From Mixophyes australis (lineage: Eukaryota; Chordata; Amphibia; Anura; Limnodynastidae): DNA of 64,000 nucleotides. The DNA is taken from positions 336,967,875 to 337,031,874 of the forward strand of contig JAVHZZ010000003.1 of NCBI GenBank assembly GCA_036250195.1, read 5' to 3'. The notes beneath the pieces are model-generated. The model saw only the letters and a list, made by a program, of their open reading frames with translations. It was not told the origin of the DNA and searched no databases. The stretch's first letter is position 1, and each line of letters starts with the position of its first letter. Shown piece after piece: positions 11,194-23,636 of the stretch. Both the position numbers and the translations under genes were made by a program.

Positions 11194-12611
11194 ATAGGTG
11201 TTGCCTCTTCTATGCAAAACTATAGTTATAACAATCTTTCACATTTCTGAACTGTCTCTTGTGTAACACATATAAGGTGCTCTTCCTATCACATATTACT
11301 TTGCTGAAAATCACTGAAACCATTCAGAGAACCACAAATGAAGACAATTAACATATTTGGTATACTATGGAATGCAGAACTAACAAGTAGACAGTGACAG
11401 CCGTGTTAAACACCCTGCCGAGGAGCCAGCACAAAGAATTAGACAAGATTTCTGCCATTCACTGTGAGTACAGTCACACAGTGTTAATCAGCCTTCCCAA
11501 ATGTAATTTACAGCACTAATGAAGTTTCTGGGTGGTTTGCCTAAATATGTGACCTTATCATGTTTGGAATGTACGGCCTTGGACTAGATGCAGAATAGCT
11601 GTTCTATAGTAGAGCATGCATTATTTAATCCATTTTCTAACTTGAAATGACATGAAAGTTTATGGCAACAATGTAATACGTGCAATAGAAATAAAATGCT
11701 GGACGGAGCAGTTTAGTCTTAAACAAGCTAAAATTATATATTTGCCCTTATTATTCCTATTTGAAATATAACTGTTTATTAATTTTCATTAGTGCTTGCA
11801 AAAAGTGTAGACAAAATCTTGTTCTTTTTTTGTTAAAGCAACTCAGATTCCCTGCAAGATAGCGTACTAGAGATACAGTGAGCAGTAACATGATATCTGG
11901 CATGTCATGATTTTAAGGCATCATGCTATTCATGTGTTACCATGTTCGCATTACATAACACTGACGTACCGTCCTCCAATGAGCAATACTTGAATTACCA
12001 ATACTGTCCACTTGGAGAACTTATCACAAGAGTCATTGATAGGAGTGAAATTCTTGCTGCTCTGTGAGGTCACTAATTTATTCACTGTCCTAAGAGATCT
12101 CCTGGGAAATTTAAAAAGTGCCTAAAGAACAATTTATTCACTCATCCCATAGAGCAGTTATCAATGCATGAGCAGGGAGAAAGGCATAAGGTCATATAAA
12201 AATACATTTCTTATTACCTTTGGATCAGTTAAGTGACAATTGATTTTTTTTGTTTTTTATTTATTTGTTGATTTATTAATTTCCCCAGTTATACAGTAAT
12301 GTGATCCAACACCAGCACCTTGAACGTGGGGCTATAGTGGCTTAGTGATTTCAGTACTATGCAGAATTATGTGGCGCCTCACAATGGTTAAAGTGGGGGC
12401 GTAAACGGTGGTATGCCATACCGCAAATTCTCCTACTGCCTTCATTTTACAACTATTAAATTCTATTCACTTATATTCCCATTATATTTTTCATACAACA
12501 CCACTTCTAAATTTTCATTTCGACCACTGTCTTTCCCAAATAAACAAAGATGATGATGATAATAATGGAATCAGGGTCTCTCTTATTCTTTCCCCATTAT
12601 ACTAACTTAAA
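11194..12611. other. Unassigned sequence
   Basis: Nothing could be assigned apart from a T-rich run at 12242-12290. Confidence 0.4.
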
Positions 12612-12721
12612 GTATCATCACCATTTATTTATATAGCGCCACTGATTCCGCAGCGCTGTACAGAGAACTCATTCACATCAGTCCCTGCCCCATTGGGACT
12701 TACAGCCTAAATTCCCTAACA

Positions 12722-12766
<45 letters not shown>

Positions 12767-12770
12767 ACTA
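12612..12770 (-). mobile_element. tRNA-derived SINE, 3' half, with (CA)n
   Basis: On the minus strand this is the SINE tail: ATCATCACC, then TTTATTTATATAGCGCCACT, through CAGTCCCTGCCCCATTGGGA-type sequence to an internal (CA)n of about 45 bp. It stops there, so the tRNA-like head is missing. Confidence 0.85.
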
Positions 12771-13627
12771 AAGTATAACAAAAAGTAATTATCTTAAACA
12801 CTGACAAAAGGGTATCTATAGTTCACAGTAGTCACATGCAGCATCGTGACCTCAAGTGATAAGTGCTGACTTCAGCCGCTCACATTCATTTGAACACAAC
12901 CATTCATATCGATGATCTGTGTCTGTTTGCCCTCCTCACCCAGAGGTACAGAAGAAGTAGTGTATGAATGGAACAACTCCTTAACGCTGCTTTAACAACT
13001 AAAGAGGTGAACATAACTGTAAATCATTCTGGGAAGACGTTATTTTGCTACAAGTTGCAGTTTTCAAGGAAGATGTAATGGCAGTGTAATATCGTTCATT
13101 TAACGAGTACTTGTGTTTCCAGAAATTAATATGTTGTGAATCAGTTATGAATGAGCAGATTTTCATTTGAAATTCCTAGTGTTCTTAGCTTTCAGCTGTA
13201 GAACTGTGCACCAGGAATAAATATGCTCTCCCTCATTTAGCTAAGTGGGTGCTCACTGTTCTGGGTAAGGAACAGGAAGTCACCCTGGAGCCAACCCAGC
13301 AGGGGTTCTAGGGGAGTGTGTATCAAAATGACATCAGCCCCTTTGGGACCAGCAGCAAATCCAGGGAACACTTTATCTAAGCCCATTCCAGGGTAGATCA
13401 AGAGTGTGTGAGAATTCTGCAACCTTTAAGAAGGGGGTCTGAGAGACCCTCAGGACGCTAATGTTGTTGCTTGATACCAGGACACTGATATTGGAGCTGT
13501 GTACTATTAGTGCTGATTCCAAGACCCTCGAGCCCTGACACCTGAGTGGGCTTGCTGGAGCAGTGGTCCAATCACACAGATAGAGAGTACTGGAATGGGC
13601 CGAGTGACTGTCTAATCTGCATACACT
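12771..13627. other. Unassigned sequence
   Basis: No repeat or exon was recognised. The reading frame at 13237-13422 lacks any recognisable protein feature. Confidence 0.35.
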
Positions 13628-13990
13628 GTGAGGGTATTATTATTAATATTATCATTTGTTTGTTAGGCGCCACAAGATTTCCGCGGGGCCGTACACAAAG
13701 CAAACAGTAGACTATACAGGGTGAGACAGTACAGAACAATAAACAAAAATACCAATGCTTCAGAAACTCCAGGCAGGTTAATGCAGTAGAGGCAGAGTAG
13801 AAGGAGCGGTGTGGAGACAAGAGGGAAGAAGGCCCTGCTCATTCGAGCTTACATCCTAAGGGTGGGTGAAACGAAACAGACACAATTGAAGGAAGTTGAA
13901 GTGTGGGGAGAAGGACCGGGAGGAGAGAGGATAGAACGTTAGGAGGAGATGCGGGGTTAGGTAGAAGGTTGGTAAGGGTAAGGGTCTTTC
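13628..13990 (-). mobile_element. Decayed L2-like LINE 3' UTR
   Basis: On the minus strand the tail side reads (ATT)n then TTAGGCGCCACAAGATTTCC. Further on, GAAGGCCCTGCTCATTCGAG and CTTACATCCTAAGG match the phrases GAAGGCCCTGCTCGCAAGC and TTACAATCTATGGG in the L2 copy at 43704-45186. No coding remains. Confidence 0.6.
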
Positions 13991-15554
13991 TGAAGGATTG
14001 GTGACTCAATTTCCTAATACTTATTTATTATTGCTATTTTCCATGTTACTGTATTACACAGTACTAGGCTCAGTAATAGAGATACCACCTGCTTCTTTCT
14101 TATTTGCCTTGCCTGCGTGATCCAAGAACCCTAAGGGACCAGGATTATCTCATTAACTCTGGCTTTAATATCCCAGGTCCTGACACCTATTTAATTAAGT
14201 AGGTAACAGAAAAAAGACAGGTCCTGTGAAAAATAATAGACAACATGGATATAACTTAAACACAATTTTCAAGTGTTTCATCCTAGACCCTGACAACAAC
14301 TTGATATAAAACAATAACTGACATTGGAAGAGAGGAAAATAAACATTGTGTAGAATTGTTACATGTCTGCTATAAATACATCCGGTCCTGTGGCATGACT
14401 CATTGTTTGACGGTACAAGTTTAAATGAGCCACTTGATATTGGATGGTGGATTCTCATTTATCATATGACTCATGGTGACAGCCAATGTTACAGATCCTT
14501 CTTGACCCCTGGCCACATCGATGTGGTGTAAATATTGCTAATGAGTTTCACAGATATTAGATATTAAATATAAATATCTATGGATGCTCTGTTTTTACAT
14601 CAGAACCAGTACAGAACAGTGTACAATAAATGACATATAGAGGGGTTGACAAATTTGAAGATATTCTCATGCTTATTCATATGTACCTTGTTGTAAAGCA
14701 GAATGCTCCTAGCATAGCGAATCAGATTATTGAAATGTTAATAGCAGCAGAGGATGAAAGCGCTAATCCTGTGGGAGACAGTGACAGGGGCAGTGGAATG
14801 GTGAAGGGAGGGGAATGGAAGCAAACAGGAAGCTACAGATTGAGAGTTATATTGTGGAAGGAACAGAGTTCTCAACAGCACAGATTAGAGACGGGAGGAT
14901 TCTGTACACTGATGCAGGGTTTCAAATGCACATCTGTATAAAATGCAGGAATCACAAACGTAGCATCAATACAAATCATAATATCAGATACCCTGAAAGT
15001 CCAAAACGATTTTTGCGGATGAATCATAAAAAAAGAAAAAGGGTAAATAAAGGAGCGGACATAAAGCAGGACATAGAAATGGAAAGAAAGAGCATTGGAC
15101 TGAGGGATGGGACACTGTGGACGTAAACCTCCCTATGCATTCAGACTAAGGGCTAGAGTTACTAAAGGGTGGTTTGGTTAAACCGCCAGTTTTCGGCGAG
15201 TGGCAAGATTACTCAAACTGCATACTGAAGCACTATTTACATTTAAATTATTGGAGAAATTATTATTCAAAATTAATTTATAATTAACTTATGCTCACTT
15301 TGAGTCACTCAAATTTAATGTGAGCCAGAGCACAGCATCTAACCTCTGTGTCTGGAAAGGACTTTAAATCCCACCTTCGGATATCTGCATCTTATAGAAG
15401 ATTTATCAGAGAATAGAAATATTATTTTCCTTTGCTTTAAAGACAAATGGATAGGTAGATCATCCCCCACGTCACTACATATGGTGGGGAGTCAGTTATT
15501 CCGGGGTAAGAAAGACCTTACAAATCACAAGCTCAACCTGGTTTTACCACATTA
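13991..15554. other. Unassigned sequence
   Basis: The overlapping 103-codon frames at 14630-15126 show no domain, no splice-bounded exon structure and no resemblance to a known family. No repeat ends were seen. Confidence 0.35.
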
Positions 15555-15731
15555 GGGGGTAAAAGTATCAAGCTGAGAGTTTTCCGGTGGGTTTGAAAAA
15601 CCAATCAGATTCTAGCTATCATTTATCTAGTACATTCGACAAAATGACAGTTAGAATATGCTTGGTTGCTATAGGTAACATCTCCAGTTTTCAAACCCGC
15701 CAGACAACTCTCAGCTTGATACATTTACCCC
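15555..15731. mobile_element. Snap-back MITE, complete
   Basis: GGGGGTAAAAGTATCAAGCTG at the left mirrors CAGCTTGATACATTTACCCC at the right. The arms carry AACCAATCAGATTCTAGCTA and its diverged complement. The flanks are TTA (left) and CTA or TAG (right). Confidence 0.85.
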
Positions 15732-18198
15732 TAGATCTCAAAATAAGTTCTGTCTATTTGGAACAACATTTAGCCAGGATTTCAACTCCTTGAACAAGAC
15801 CTTTTGTTGTCCTGTTGAAGTCATTCATTGAATAAGTTTTATGGGTACCCAAGGCTCAGTTTATGAACAGTGAATATGGGGGTGACAGGGAAATATTTTC
15901 CTTCAGAGAGTTACAACGAACTGGGAGGAGTTGAAGAAAGTGGTAACCGAATAAAATGCTGTTATATAGCCCAATCTATCATTATTGTTATGACTATGAC
16001 TTATGTATTGGCTTTGACATGAACTGCTACAACTTTTACTAAGTATATTGGTGTTTGTCTTTATAGTTTTTTATGTGCTTTAAGCTATATATTCATGTAA
16101 TCAGGCAGAGTTGTTTGTATTTTGTTGCTCTTGGATATGGTACAAGCTGATCTCTGGATACATCTAATAGAGGCAACACAGCAGATATGTCTTATGTCTC
16201 AGGGCAAAGCAGAAGATTGTTTCCCAAAACCAACAGTGCTGATCACCACCGACTCCTCTCCAAATATGCAGCCCCCTCTCTATTCAAAGGAAGAGAATCC
16301 AGTGTCAGCTTGTATAAGACCTTCAAATGATGATCCTTTACTGAAGTTGATGGGAGGCCATCTACAAGTGTTTGGAAATATCATATTTTTTTTCATTTAG
16401 CTATTGTTCATTAGTGAATCGCGTGGGGTAAAAAGAAAAGATTCAAATGTAATTTCAACATATTGACGTTTGCAGGAAGTTGCCTGGAATGTAGAGCGGA
16501 CAGTTACTTTCTGGGGGGGTTTGGAAAACCTCAAAACTGTCTCTGTTTTGTCCCCAATTTTCCTTTGTTCCTATTCCAAATTTCCCCTGTTTTGTTTCCG
16601 GCATATAGAGATGGAGCACATTTCTACGAGCTGAACAGTCACCTCTGTGCTTACCATCCTGCCACTGCAATATAACAGTATGTGAGGGGTTAGTGCATAA
16701 TGCTGTGCATAGTTTTCAGTCTACGCGGGTGCCAGATCATGACAGATATATTAAAAAGTGCATTAAAATAGGCCCAATACGAATTAGTTGTGCCGTTCCC
16801 ACAATTGCATTCTAAAATACGTTCCGTTGCATTCTAAAATTAAAATGTTAGAATGCAGCAAGATATATTTCTCATATGGAAATACACGCTACCAGTACAG
16901 TAGATTGTATTGGTAGAAGACACATGAAAAGTATATAGAAAATATGGTTCAAATACACCATTAGATGCATCTAAATGACTCATTGATTTTAATTTCTTTC
17001 GACCCATATGTATAACTAATAAACTCATAACAAAAACCTTTTTAATAGTTTGTTCTTTTGTGTTTTTTGATGTTTTATCTGTGCATAGTAAAGCATTTAA
17101 TAATAACTTTTAGCTATTACTGTATGTAGCTAGGTTCACAAAGATGCACCCGTTTTAATAATTATTAAGTATTCCTTCTCTAGCATATCAAATGTTGCAT
17201 GTGCTTTTATGTATTCTCTGTTTCATAACTGATCATACACAACCCGTTTCAATTCTAAACAAAGAAGTATACAGTCAAACTGGAATTTGTAGTGACTTCA
17301 AATAAATCTTCATGTCAGAACCGCCAGACCGCTACCGGCAGCCTCACAACGAGCAGTCTTAGGGGTCTGAACAATGACTGAAAGTTACTGCAAACCTAAC
17401 TAGGGTTACAGAGCCTCAGGGCTATTACTCAAGCTAAAATAAACATCATAAGCATAAAGAAATTGGGTCATGAATGCTATACATAAAGTTCATGAGCTAC
17501 AGAAAAATATCTTTTAAATCAGAGGTTTTTAAGCTCTGTTAACTGGTGTCTTTGCTTCACTTGTGATCCATGATTTGGGTGTAATTCAAAATGTGTTTCT
17601 TTTCATTTACTTTAATGCAATTTACAAATAATAACACAATTTTTATATGAGGATAGAGCCCATCATTATGTAATGTGAACCTTAAATGTAATATACATCC
17701 TGATGCATTGGGTCTTCTTGAATCTTCAAAAGGGCCCAGCGGAAGAGGAGAGAGCACACTGCACTCCCTCCTTGTGTGTGATGCTGAGTGACCCCCTGCG
17801 GTGGGCAGAGGAGGTCATGTGCTGCCAATGCAGAGATTAAAGTCAGGGGCAGCTGGCTGGGACCCAGCAGGTGAGGCTCGGTGGGCCGCAGGCTGCCTGG
17901 TCCCCACCACTGGTTAAGGTACAGGTCCTGCACAATTTCCAGACAGGACCAAGCTGCCAATTCATTTTCCTTTATATAATTCAAGCAAGATATTCCAAAA
18001 TGTTACTAAAACAAAGACATACTCTGCAGACCCAACCGCCCCCCCAAAACCTAAAAAACAAAGCTTACACAATCTGCAAAATATAAAAGTAAAAGGGGTT
18101 GTCCACCGTCAGATTGACGTTATTGTAAATACCTTTCTGCCACTTTTACTTAATGCCTTGATATATCTTTATGGTGCTATTGAGCTATTATTTAGTCA
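15732..18198. other. Unassigned sequence
   Basis: A small repeated motif, GCATTCTAAAAT, occurs at 16806-16843. Nothing else was recognised. The opposed frames at 16455-16675 look like chance. Confidence 0.35.
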
Positions 18199-18388
18199 TT
18201 TGTATATCATCAGGGAGAGTTGATTATTTTTATTGTCTTACGATACAGCTTTGCTCTGCTCTCTGCATTGCACACAATTGTATCCAGGAGTGATTTGTAT
18301 ATCATCAGGGAGAGTTGATTATTTTTATTGTCTTATGATACAACTTTGCTCTGCTCTCTGCATTGCACACAATTGTATCCAGGAGGTG
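18199..18388 (+). repeat. Tandem duplication, 95-bp unit x 2
   Basis: TTTGTATATCATCAGGGAGA opens both units (18199 and 18294) and the two copies differ at only a few positions through TTGTATCCAGGAG. Confidence 0.9.
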
Positions 18389-19393
18389 GCTTTTCTCAAA
18401 TCCAACAGCAACAATAAAAATCAAATGTGCTAGCTCATATAAAGACATGGCAGAAAGGCACAGAGGTGTACAAATGCATCTGATGGCCTCCCAGCAATAA
18501 AAGAAAAGCAACCTTTATAAGGCAATAAGGCATGCTGGGGGAACGTTGTTCACTGGAGCAAATCTTTAATGAATTTGCCTCATTGTTTCCAGAATCTCAG
18601 ATGTCTGAGAAATGTGAGTGCCTGCAGCAGACACACAGGAATGCTGGTGGTATCATCTGATTATATAACGTTTGCTAAAATAGTAACTTTCTCAAAACAC
18701 GTGGTGCTTGGTAAAAAAAAAATAATTATTCTTTACACAGCCATCTACGGTATGTGGCTCACTCTGAATTTCTTATACAGAATGTGACAGATATATGGCT
18801 TCTAAAGTGGGCAGACCTCTAATAAGCATGAAGAAAGAGATGTCAGGGTTGTAAAATGAAATAAGAATATATTTTAGAGCGGCTGTTTGTCATTTGAGTG
18901 GCTATTGTGTGGAATTAAAATTATATGCTAAATAATACTTTGTTCTTATGCAATACAGAGGAGGGCTTTGAAAAGGTAAATGGCAAAATAATTTTAAGGT
19001 GATATTTAAAGCAGGTTTAAGTCCCAGATTTAGGTGTTTTGAATCCCAAACCCAAACATCACAGTTTATATTGCAAGGGGAAAACACACCCTTTGTCCAC
19101 CTGCATTACCGATCACCAGCTCAGGCTAATAGCAACGGTGTAGAATATTAATTTGCTGTAGTGAAGGGAGCACTCTATGTTATGAATGAATGACTTGCGC
19201 CATGCGGCTAGAGTCCACAAAGTTGTATTAATGTAATGCTGATTTAGGTAGCTACATTATAGTATTGTGATGTGAACATGTATCTTGGGAATGGGGTGAC
19301 TCGTTAACATCGTTACACTCCAGGAATCATGTTAGTGCTTGCTACCTCACTAGCAGTCATTGCTGTAGGACAGTGTCTAAGGTCAGCATACAG
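18389..19393. other. Unassigned sequence
   Basis: No repeat, exon or RNA gene was recognised. Confidence 0.35.
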
Positions 19394-19596
19394 GGCAGCA
19401 TGGTGGCTCAGTGATTAGCACTTCTGCCTCACAGCGCTGGGGTCATGAGTTCAATTCCTGACCATGGCCTTATCTGTGAGGAGTTAGTATGTTCTCCCTG
19501 TGTTTGCATGGGTTTCCTCCGGGTGCTCCGGTTTCCACCCACACTCCAAAAACATACTGGTAGGTTAATTGGCTACTATCAAATTTACACTAGTCT

Positions 19597-19638
<42 letters not shown>

Positions 19639-19757
19639 TAGGGAATTTAGACTGTAAGCTCCAATGGGGCAGGGACTGATGTGAATGAGTTCTCTGTACA
19701 GCGCTGCGGAATCAGTGGCGCTATATAAATAAATGGTGATGACGATGATGATGATGA
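19394..19757 (+). mobile_element. tRNA-derived SINE, full length
   Basis: The head GGCAGCATGGTGGCTCAGTG followed by ATTAGCA looks like a pol III A box. TGAGTTCAATTCCTGACC looks like a B box, so the head is tRNA-like. A central block follows (GGGTTTCCTCCGGGTGCTCC), then (GT)n at 19600-19633. The tail TGGCGCTATATAAATAAATG ends in (GATGAT)n. The central block resembles that of DANA-type fish SINEs (recall). No protein is encoded. Confidence 0.9.
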
Positions 19758-21019
19758 AGGTCTTTATGCATTCTAGATAAGCTACATCTCCACATTCACC
19801 TATGGACTTATTCACCCAGTCAAATAAATAAATAAGATTTGTCTGCCATACTGCATGGGGTCTTGTAAGTTGCAGGATTTTAGATATTCTTAAATGTTTT
19901 ATTTAGCATTGTTTCCATTATTTTCCCCACTATATCAATCAGTGTCAGGCTCACTGGTCTGTAGCTGCCAGTCTCTTCTTTGTCACCACTTTTATGCAGC
20001 AGGACTACATCCACTCTCTAGAACTACTACTATTACCAATAAGTGGATGAATAATTCTGTTCCCGGTGTTACCAGCATTCCTCTGTGACTGTATGTGTCC
20101 GGCCCCATTCACTTTTCCACTTTCAGGTTTGAGAGTTTCATTAGAATAACCTCCTCGCAAATGTATTATTATTACGTATATTATTAATCAATATTCATTC
20201 TACTGTTGTCCAAATCATCACAACCTCTTATACAACTAGAAGAGAAATCGAAAGACCTTTTTTTGGAATTATATACCAGTCTAAGAGGAAAATATAGTAA
20301 TGTTCATTGTCTCTTACAAAAATACAACATTTAGTGACGTGTTTCAGTACCCATGTTGCACTCACAAATATATAACAAAAAATTTGCACTTCACAGCATT
20401 ATTTTCTGTACCGATACTATTTAGTAAAAGAGAATGTCTAAGAGAGTCAGACCAAAGGTCCAGTAACTGTAAGTTCCTTATAAATTTCCACACAGAGACC
20501 ATTAAGAGACATGGAATACGGCAAACAAAAAATCCATGTAATACACCAATAACGTTACGGTTTTATTTTTTATTAAAGTTAAATCTAAGTAAATAACTTT
20601 ACATACCGGTGAAATCCAGAGATTATTTCCAAGATTGAAATAATCCCTTAAATAGTTAAGGAAGATTCTGCAATGTAAATTTAATTAAAGTTCACAGCTG
20701 GCAATCCAAAAGGAAAACACTGCCACATTAAATGCAATATGAAGCGAGGAAATTCAAGTTTATGCTGCATAAAAATAGTAAGCAATTTGAGATGGTCACA
20801 CATAGTGCTCTCAACCAGCATCTGACTGGGGGGACTGATAATGACTGCACACATTATCTACACAAGCATTATATATCTAGGGTGTAAATATCCTGATATG
20901 TATGTTAAAAGCTAAATTAAAAGTTACAATTAAATTAGTGACTTTCACTTGTTCTTTAACGTCTTTCTGCCACCAGAAGTATTAATATAGCGAACAGCAA
21001 TTTGTGGATGTACAAATAT
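19758..21019. other. Unassigned sequence
   Basis: Nothing could be assigned. The 98-codon frame at 20300-20596 has no recognisable feature. Confidence 0.35.
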
Positions 21020-21039
21020 TACAAATATTATCATATATT

Positions 21040-21060
21040 GATCCCAGAGCAATAACTATT

Positions 21061-21092
<32 letters not shown>

Positions 21093-21109
21093 AAGAGCTA
21101 TTGCTCTGA

Positions 21110-21152
<43 letters not shown>

Positions 21153-21416
21153 AATACAAATAGGACCGGAGAGCGCTCATAGTGCAGTAATTTTTCAACA
21201 AGAAATAAATGTGTATAGTTCTTATATATACTGCTTCCAATTAATAAAATTAATATAATACGGATAAGCCTTCCTGAATTTTATTACTTGTAAGCAGTTT
21301 ACATAAGAACTATACACATTGTATTTGTGTTGAAAAATTACTGCACTATGAGCGCTCTCCGGTCCTACTTGTATTTCCACATATATATATATATATATAT
21401 ATACATATATATATAC

Positions 21417-21494
<78 letters not shown>
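21040..21494. mobile_element. Large snap-back repeat flanked by (TA)n tracts
   Basis: The arm at 21151-21236 contains TAGGACCGGAGAGCGCTCAT. It is the complement of 21293-21380 (ATGAGCGCTCTCCGGTCCTA) over about 85 bp, with a loop of roughly 56 bp. (TA)n tracts lie at 21061-21080, 21115-21150 and 21381-21494. The class is not clear; insertion into (TA)n or TA-rich ends would both fit. Confidence 0.75.
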
Positions 21495-21498
<4 letters not shown>

Positions 21499-21859
21499 TG
21501 ATCCAAGCAAAAACTACACATAGAAAATGCTTTTTTATTTTTGTATATAAACAGTATACAGTAACAGTATATACAGTGCTCTATTATAGCATAGCAGCAT
21601 TTGTAACCAACCAGCAGCATAATTATGATTTACTGATCTTAAGATGAATGGAGAAAAAATACAAATAAAAAATGCTCCATTATAACACGGCAGCATAAAA
21701 GTTGTAATAAATCAGCAGCACATGTGACCATGCTGTTGTGATGTAGCCACTCCCCTAACATGATGTGACCACGCCCCTTTTCAGCAGGTCGGAGTGATAC
21801 ACACACATGAATATTGGGAGGTATGTCATTCCATGTGTTAGAGAAATTAGACTGTAAGC

Positions 21860-22167
21860 CATACTTACCAACTTTCTTCAGCTCTCTTCCGGGAGCCTGC
21901 CAATGGAGGTGGGGGTGAGGGGACAGCATGACGCAAACGCGTCATTTGATAGCATGTGGGCGGGGCCAAACGCAGCGATTCACAGAGAATCGCGGCGTTT
22001 GTGACCTAATTCTGCCCACTTCACTAGGAAGTGGGGCACTTCCTAGTGAAGTGGGCAGACCCACTTCACTAGGAAGTGGGGCACTTCCTAGTGAAGTGGG
22101 CAGAATTCGGGAGATTGCCACAAAATGCGGGAGTCTCCCGGACATTCCGGGAGAGTTGGCAAGTATG
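21860..22167. mobile_element. hAT-type MITE (CATACTTGCCAAC family)
   Basis: The ends are CATACTTACCAACTTTC and GAGAGTTGGCAAGTATG. A perfect 8-bp target duplication, CTGTAAGC, lies at 21852-21859 and 22168-22175 inside a SINE. The interior is a chain of hairpins: AAACGCAGCGATTC paired with GAATCGCGGCGTTT (about 21968-22002), then a 98-bp compound palindrome (22008-22105). Confidence 0.93.
22008..22105. repeat. 98-bp compound palindrome
   Basis: AATTCTGCCCACTTCACTAG opens the block and its complement closes it. Within it, the module CCCACTTCACTAGGAAGTGG alternates with its complement twice around a central CAGA. Confidence 0.95.
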
Positions 22168-22277
22168 CTGTAAGCTCCACTGGGGCAGGGAGTGATGTGA
22201 GTGACAAATAGTCTCTGTACAGCTCTATGGAATTGGTGGCGCTATATAAATAAATGATGATGATGATAATGAAGATG

Positions 22278-23305
22278 ATGTGGGTGTTCTAAAATGTCAT
22301 GCTTTTCCAGCCATGGAAGAGAAGCTCCCATAGTGAAACACAACAGTAAATGGGAAACTTGGTTTCCCTCTCACAGAAGGAGCACTACAGCAGCCAGGTG
22401 TGCTGTGTTTTGACATCAGACTTGCTTTAAAGCGCTTCTCACCTGACAGGAAAGAGCTGACAACTAGACTGACATTGTACATTATAGCGACAACAGAATA
22501 GACAAATAAACTGATACAAAGTCCAACCTAATTTCTGGGTATATTTAACCCTGCAATAATCTATTGCATATTTAGGGGGATTGCTGTAATCCTATATCCT
22601 CTTATGCTAGCTGTCTACCCAAACAGCTGCTCCAGAGATATTAGATTGGTTACTCTGTCATATACATCACACAGATGTGATTAGAAAACCAAGTTAAACC
22701 TCCCAGGAACGCAATGTCTCCTGTAAACTAAACCCCATTCAGGAAATGCCAAGTATAGAAATATCCTTCAAGCTCAATGTCAAAATAAGACATAATGTAA
22801 TTATCTGGAGTTGTTGTGATCATCTACAGATTATACAATGCTACAGTACGTAACACCAATCATAGGTATAGATAGCTGATACGCATATTTACAGTGATTA
22901 ATGCTTAAAACTCTATTTACCATACTGGCCTAGTACACAGGTACTACTGTCCTGGAAGCAGGAGATACATAACTTTGTTAGTTTATTATAATTATAGTCT
23001 TGACATCATTGTCTGTATTTTGCATTTTTTTGCCATCTGCTCAGTGACCCAGGGAACACCATGAAGAATGAGTTGCTGGTCAGTGCATTAGAGTGAACAC
23101 TTACTAAAAAACTAAAAATGTTCAGTCTATTGATAATCGAGATACAAATAGGGATGACTCCCAATAAGTTTTCTGAAATCAATATAACAGCAACAAGTTG
23201 GATGTACTGACTGTTTCATATAAAGGTGCATTTGATGACACAATATTTCCACATCACAAGCTCCATATTGCTGTTGGAGGACTCTGCTCCCTCCACTAAC
23301 TCTAA
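22278..23305. other. Unassigned sequence
   Basis: No repeat ends, exon or RNA gene was recognised. Confidence 0.35.
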
Positions 23306-23495
23306 GGGGAAGATTTACTAAAGTTTATAAAAAGGAAAAGTGGAGGTGTTGCCCATAGCAACCAATCAGATTCTAGCGGTTATTTATCCAGTACATTCTA
23401 GAAAACGATAGCTGAAAACGATAGCTAGAATCTGATTGGTTGCTATGGGCAACACCTCCACTTTTTCTTTTTAGAATCTTTAGTAAATCTACTCC
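23306..23495. mobile_element. Snap-back MITE, complete
   Basis: GGGGAAGATTTACTAAAG mirrors CTTTAGTAAATCTACTCC. The arms contain GTTGCCCATAGCAACCAATC and its complement. The flanks are TAA (left) and TAG (right). A 14-bp internal duplication, AAACGATAGCT, is seen at the loop. Confidence 0.85.
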
Positions 23496-23614
23496 TAGGT
23501 CTCTGGCATCCTGCTTGTCTTCATTTCCCCTGAGGACACTGCCCCCACTTACCAAAATTACCTAAGTGGACAGGTTTCTGCCTATCACAAGGTCAGCATA
23601 CTCCTCTCCTGCTA

Positions 23615-23636
23615 CCCCCCCCCCCCCCCCCCCCCC
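23615..23636 (+). repeat. (C)22 homopolymer
   Basis: There are twenty-two consecutive C. The minus strand could form G-quadruplex or other G-rich structures. Assembly length is likely uncertain. Confidence 0.95.

Larger units (their letters stand above)
21838..22277 (+). mobile_element. SINE 3' part split by a hAT MITE
   Basis: GTGTTAGAGAAATTAGACTG is on the left of the insertion. TCCACTGGGGCAGGGAGTG and GGCGCTATATAAATAAATG plus (ATGATG)n are on the right. Together they form the distal part of the SINE. The SINE head is absent. Confidence 0.85.

Noticed and set aside
14630..15126. Two overlapping 103-codon frames
   Set aside because: No recognisable motif, no splice-flanked structure, and lengths expected by chance in 64 kb.
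19394..19757. Functional tRNA gene in the SINE head
   Set aside because: A- and B-box-like motifs are present but no cloverleaf can be folded and the sequence is a repeated SINE.
21222..21647. Frames of alternating Tyr/Ile on both strands
   Set aside because: Direct translation of (TA)n microsatellites.
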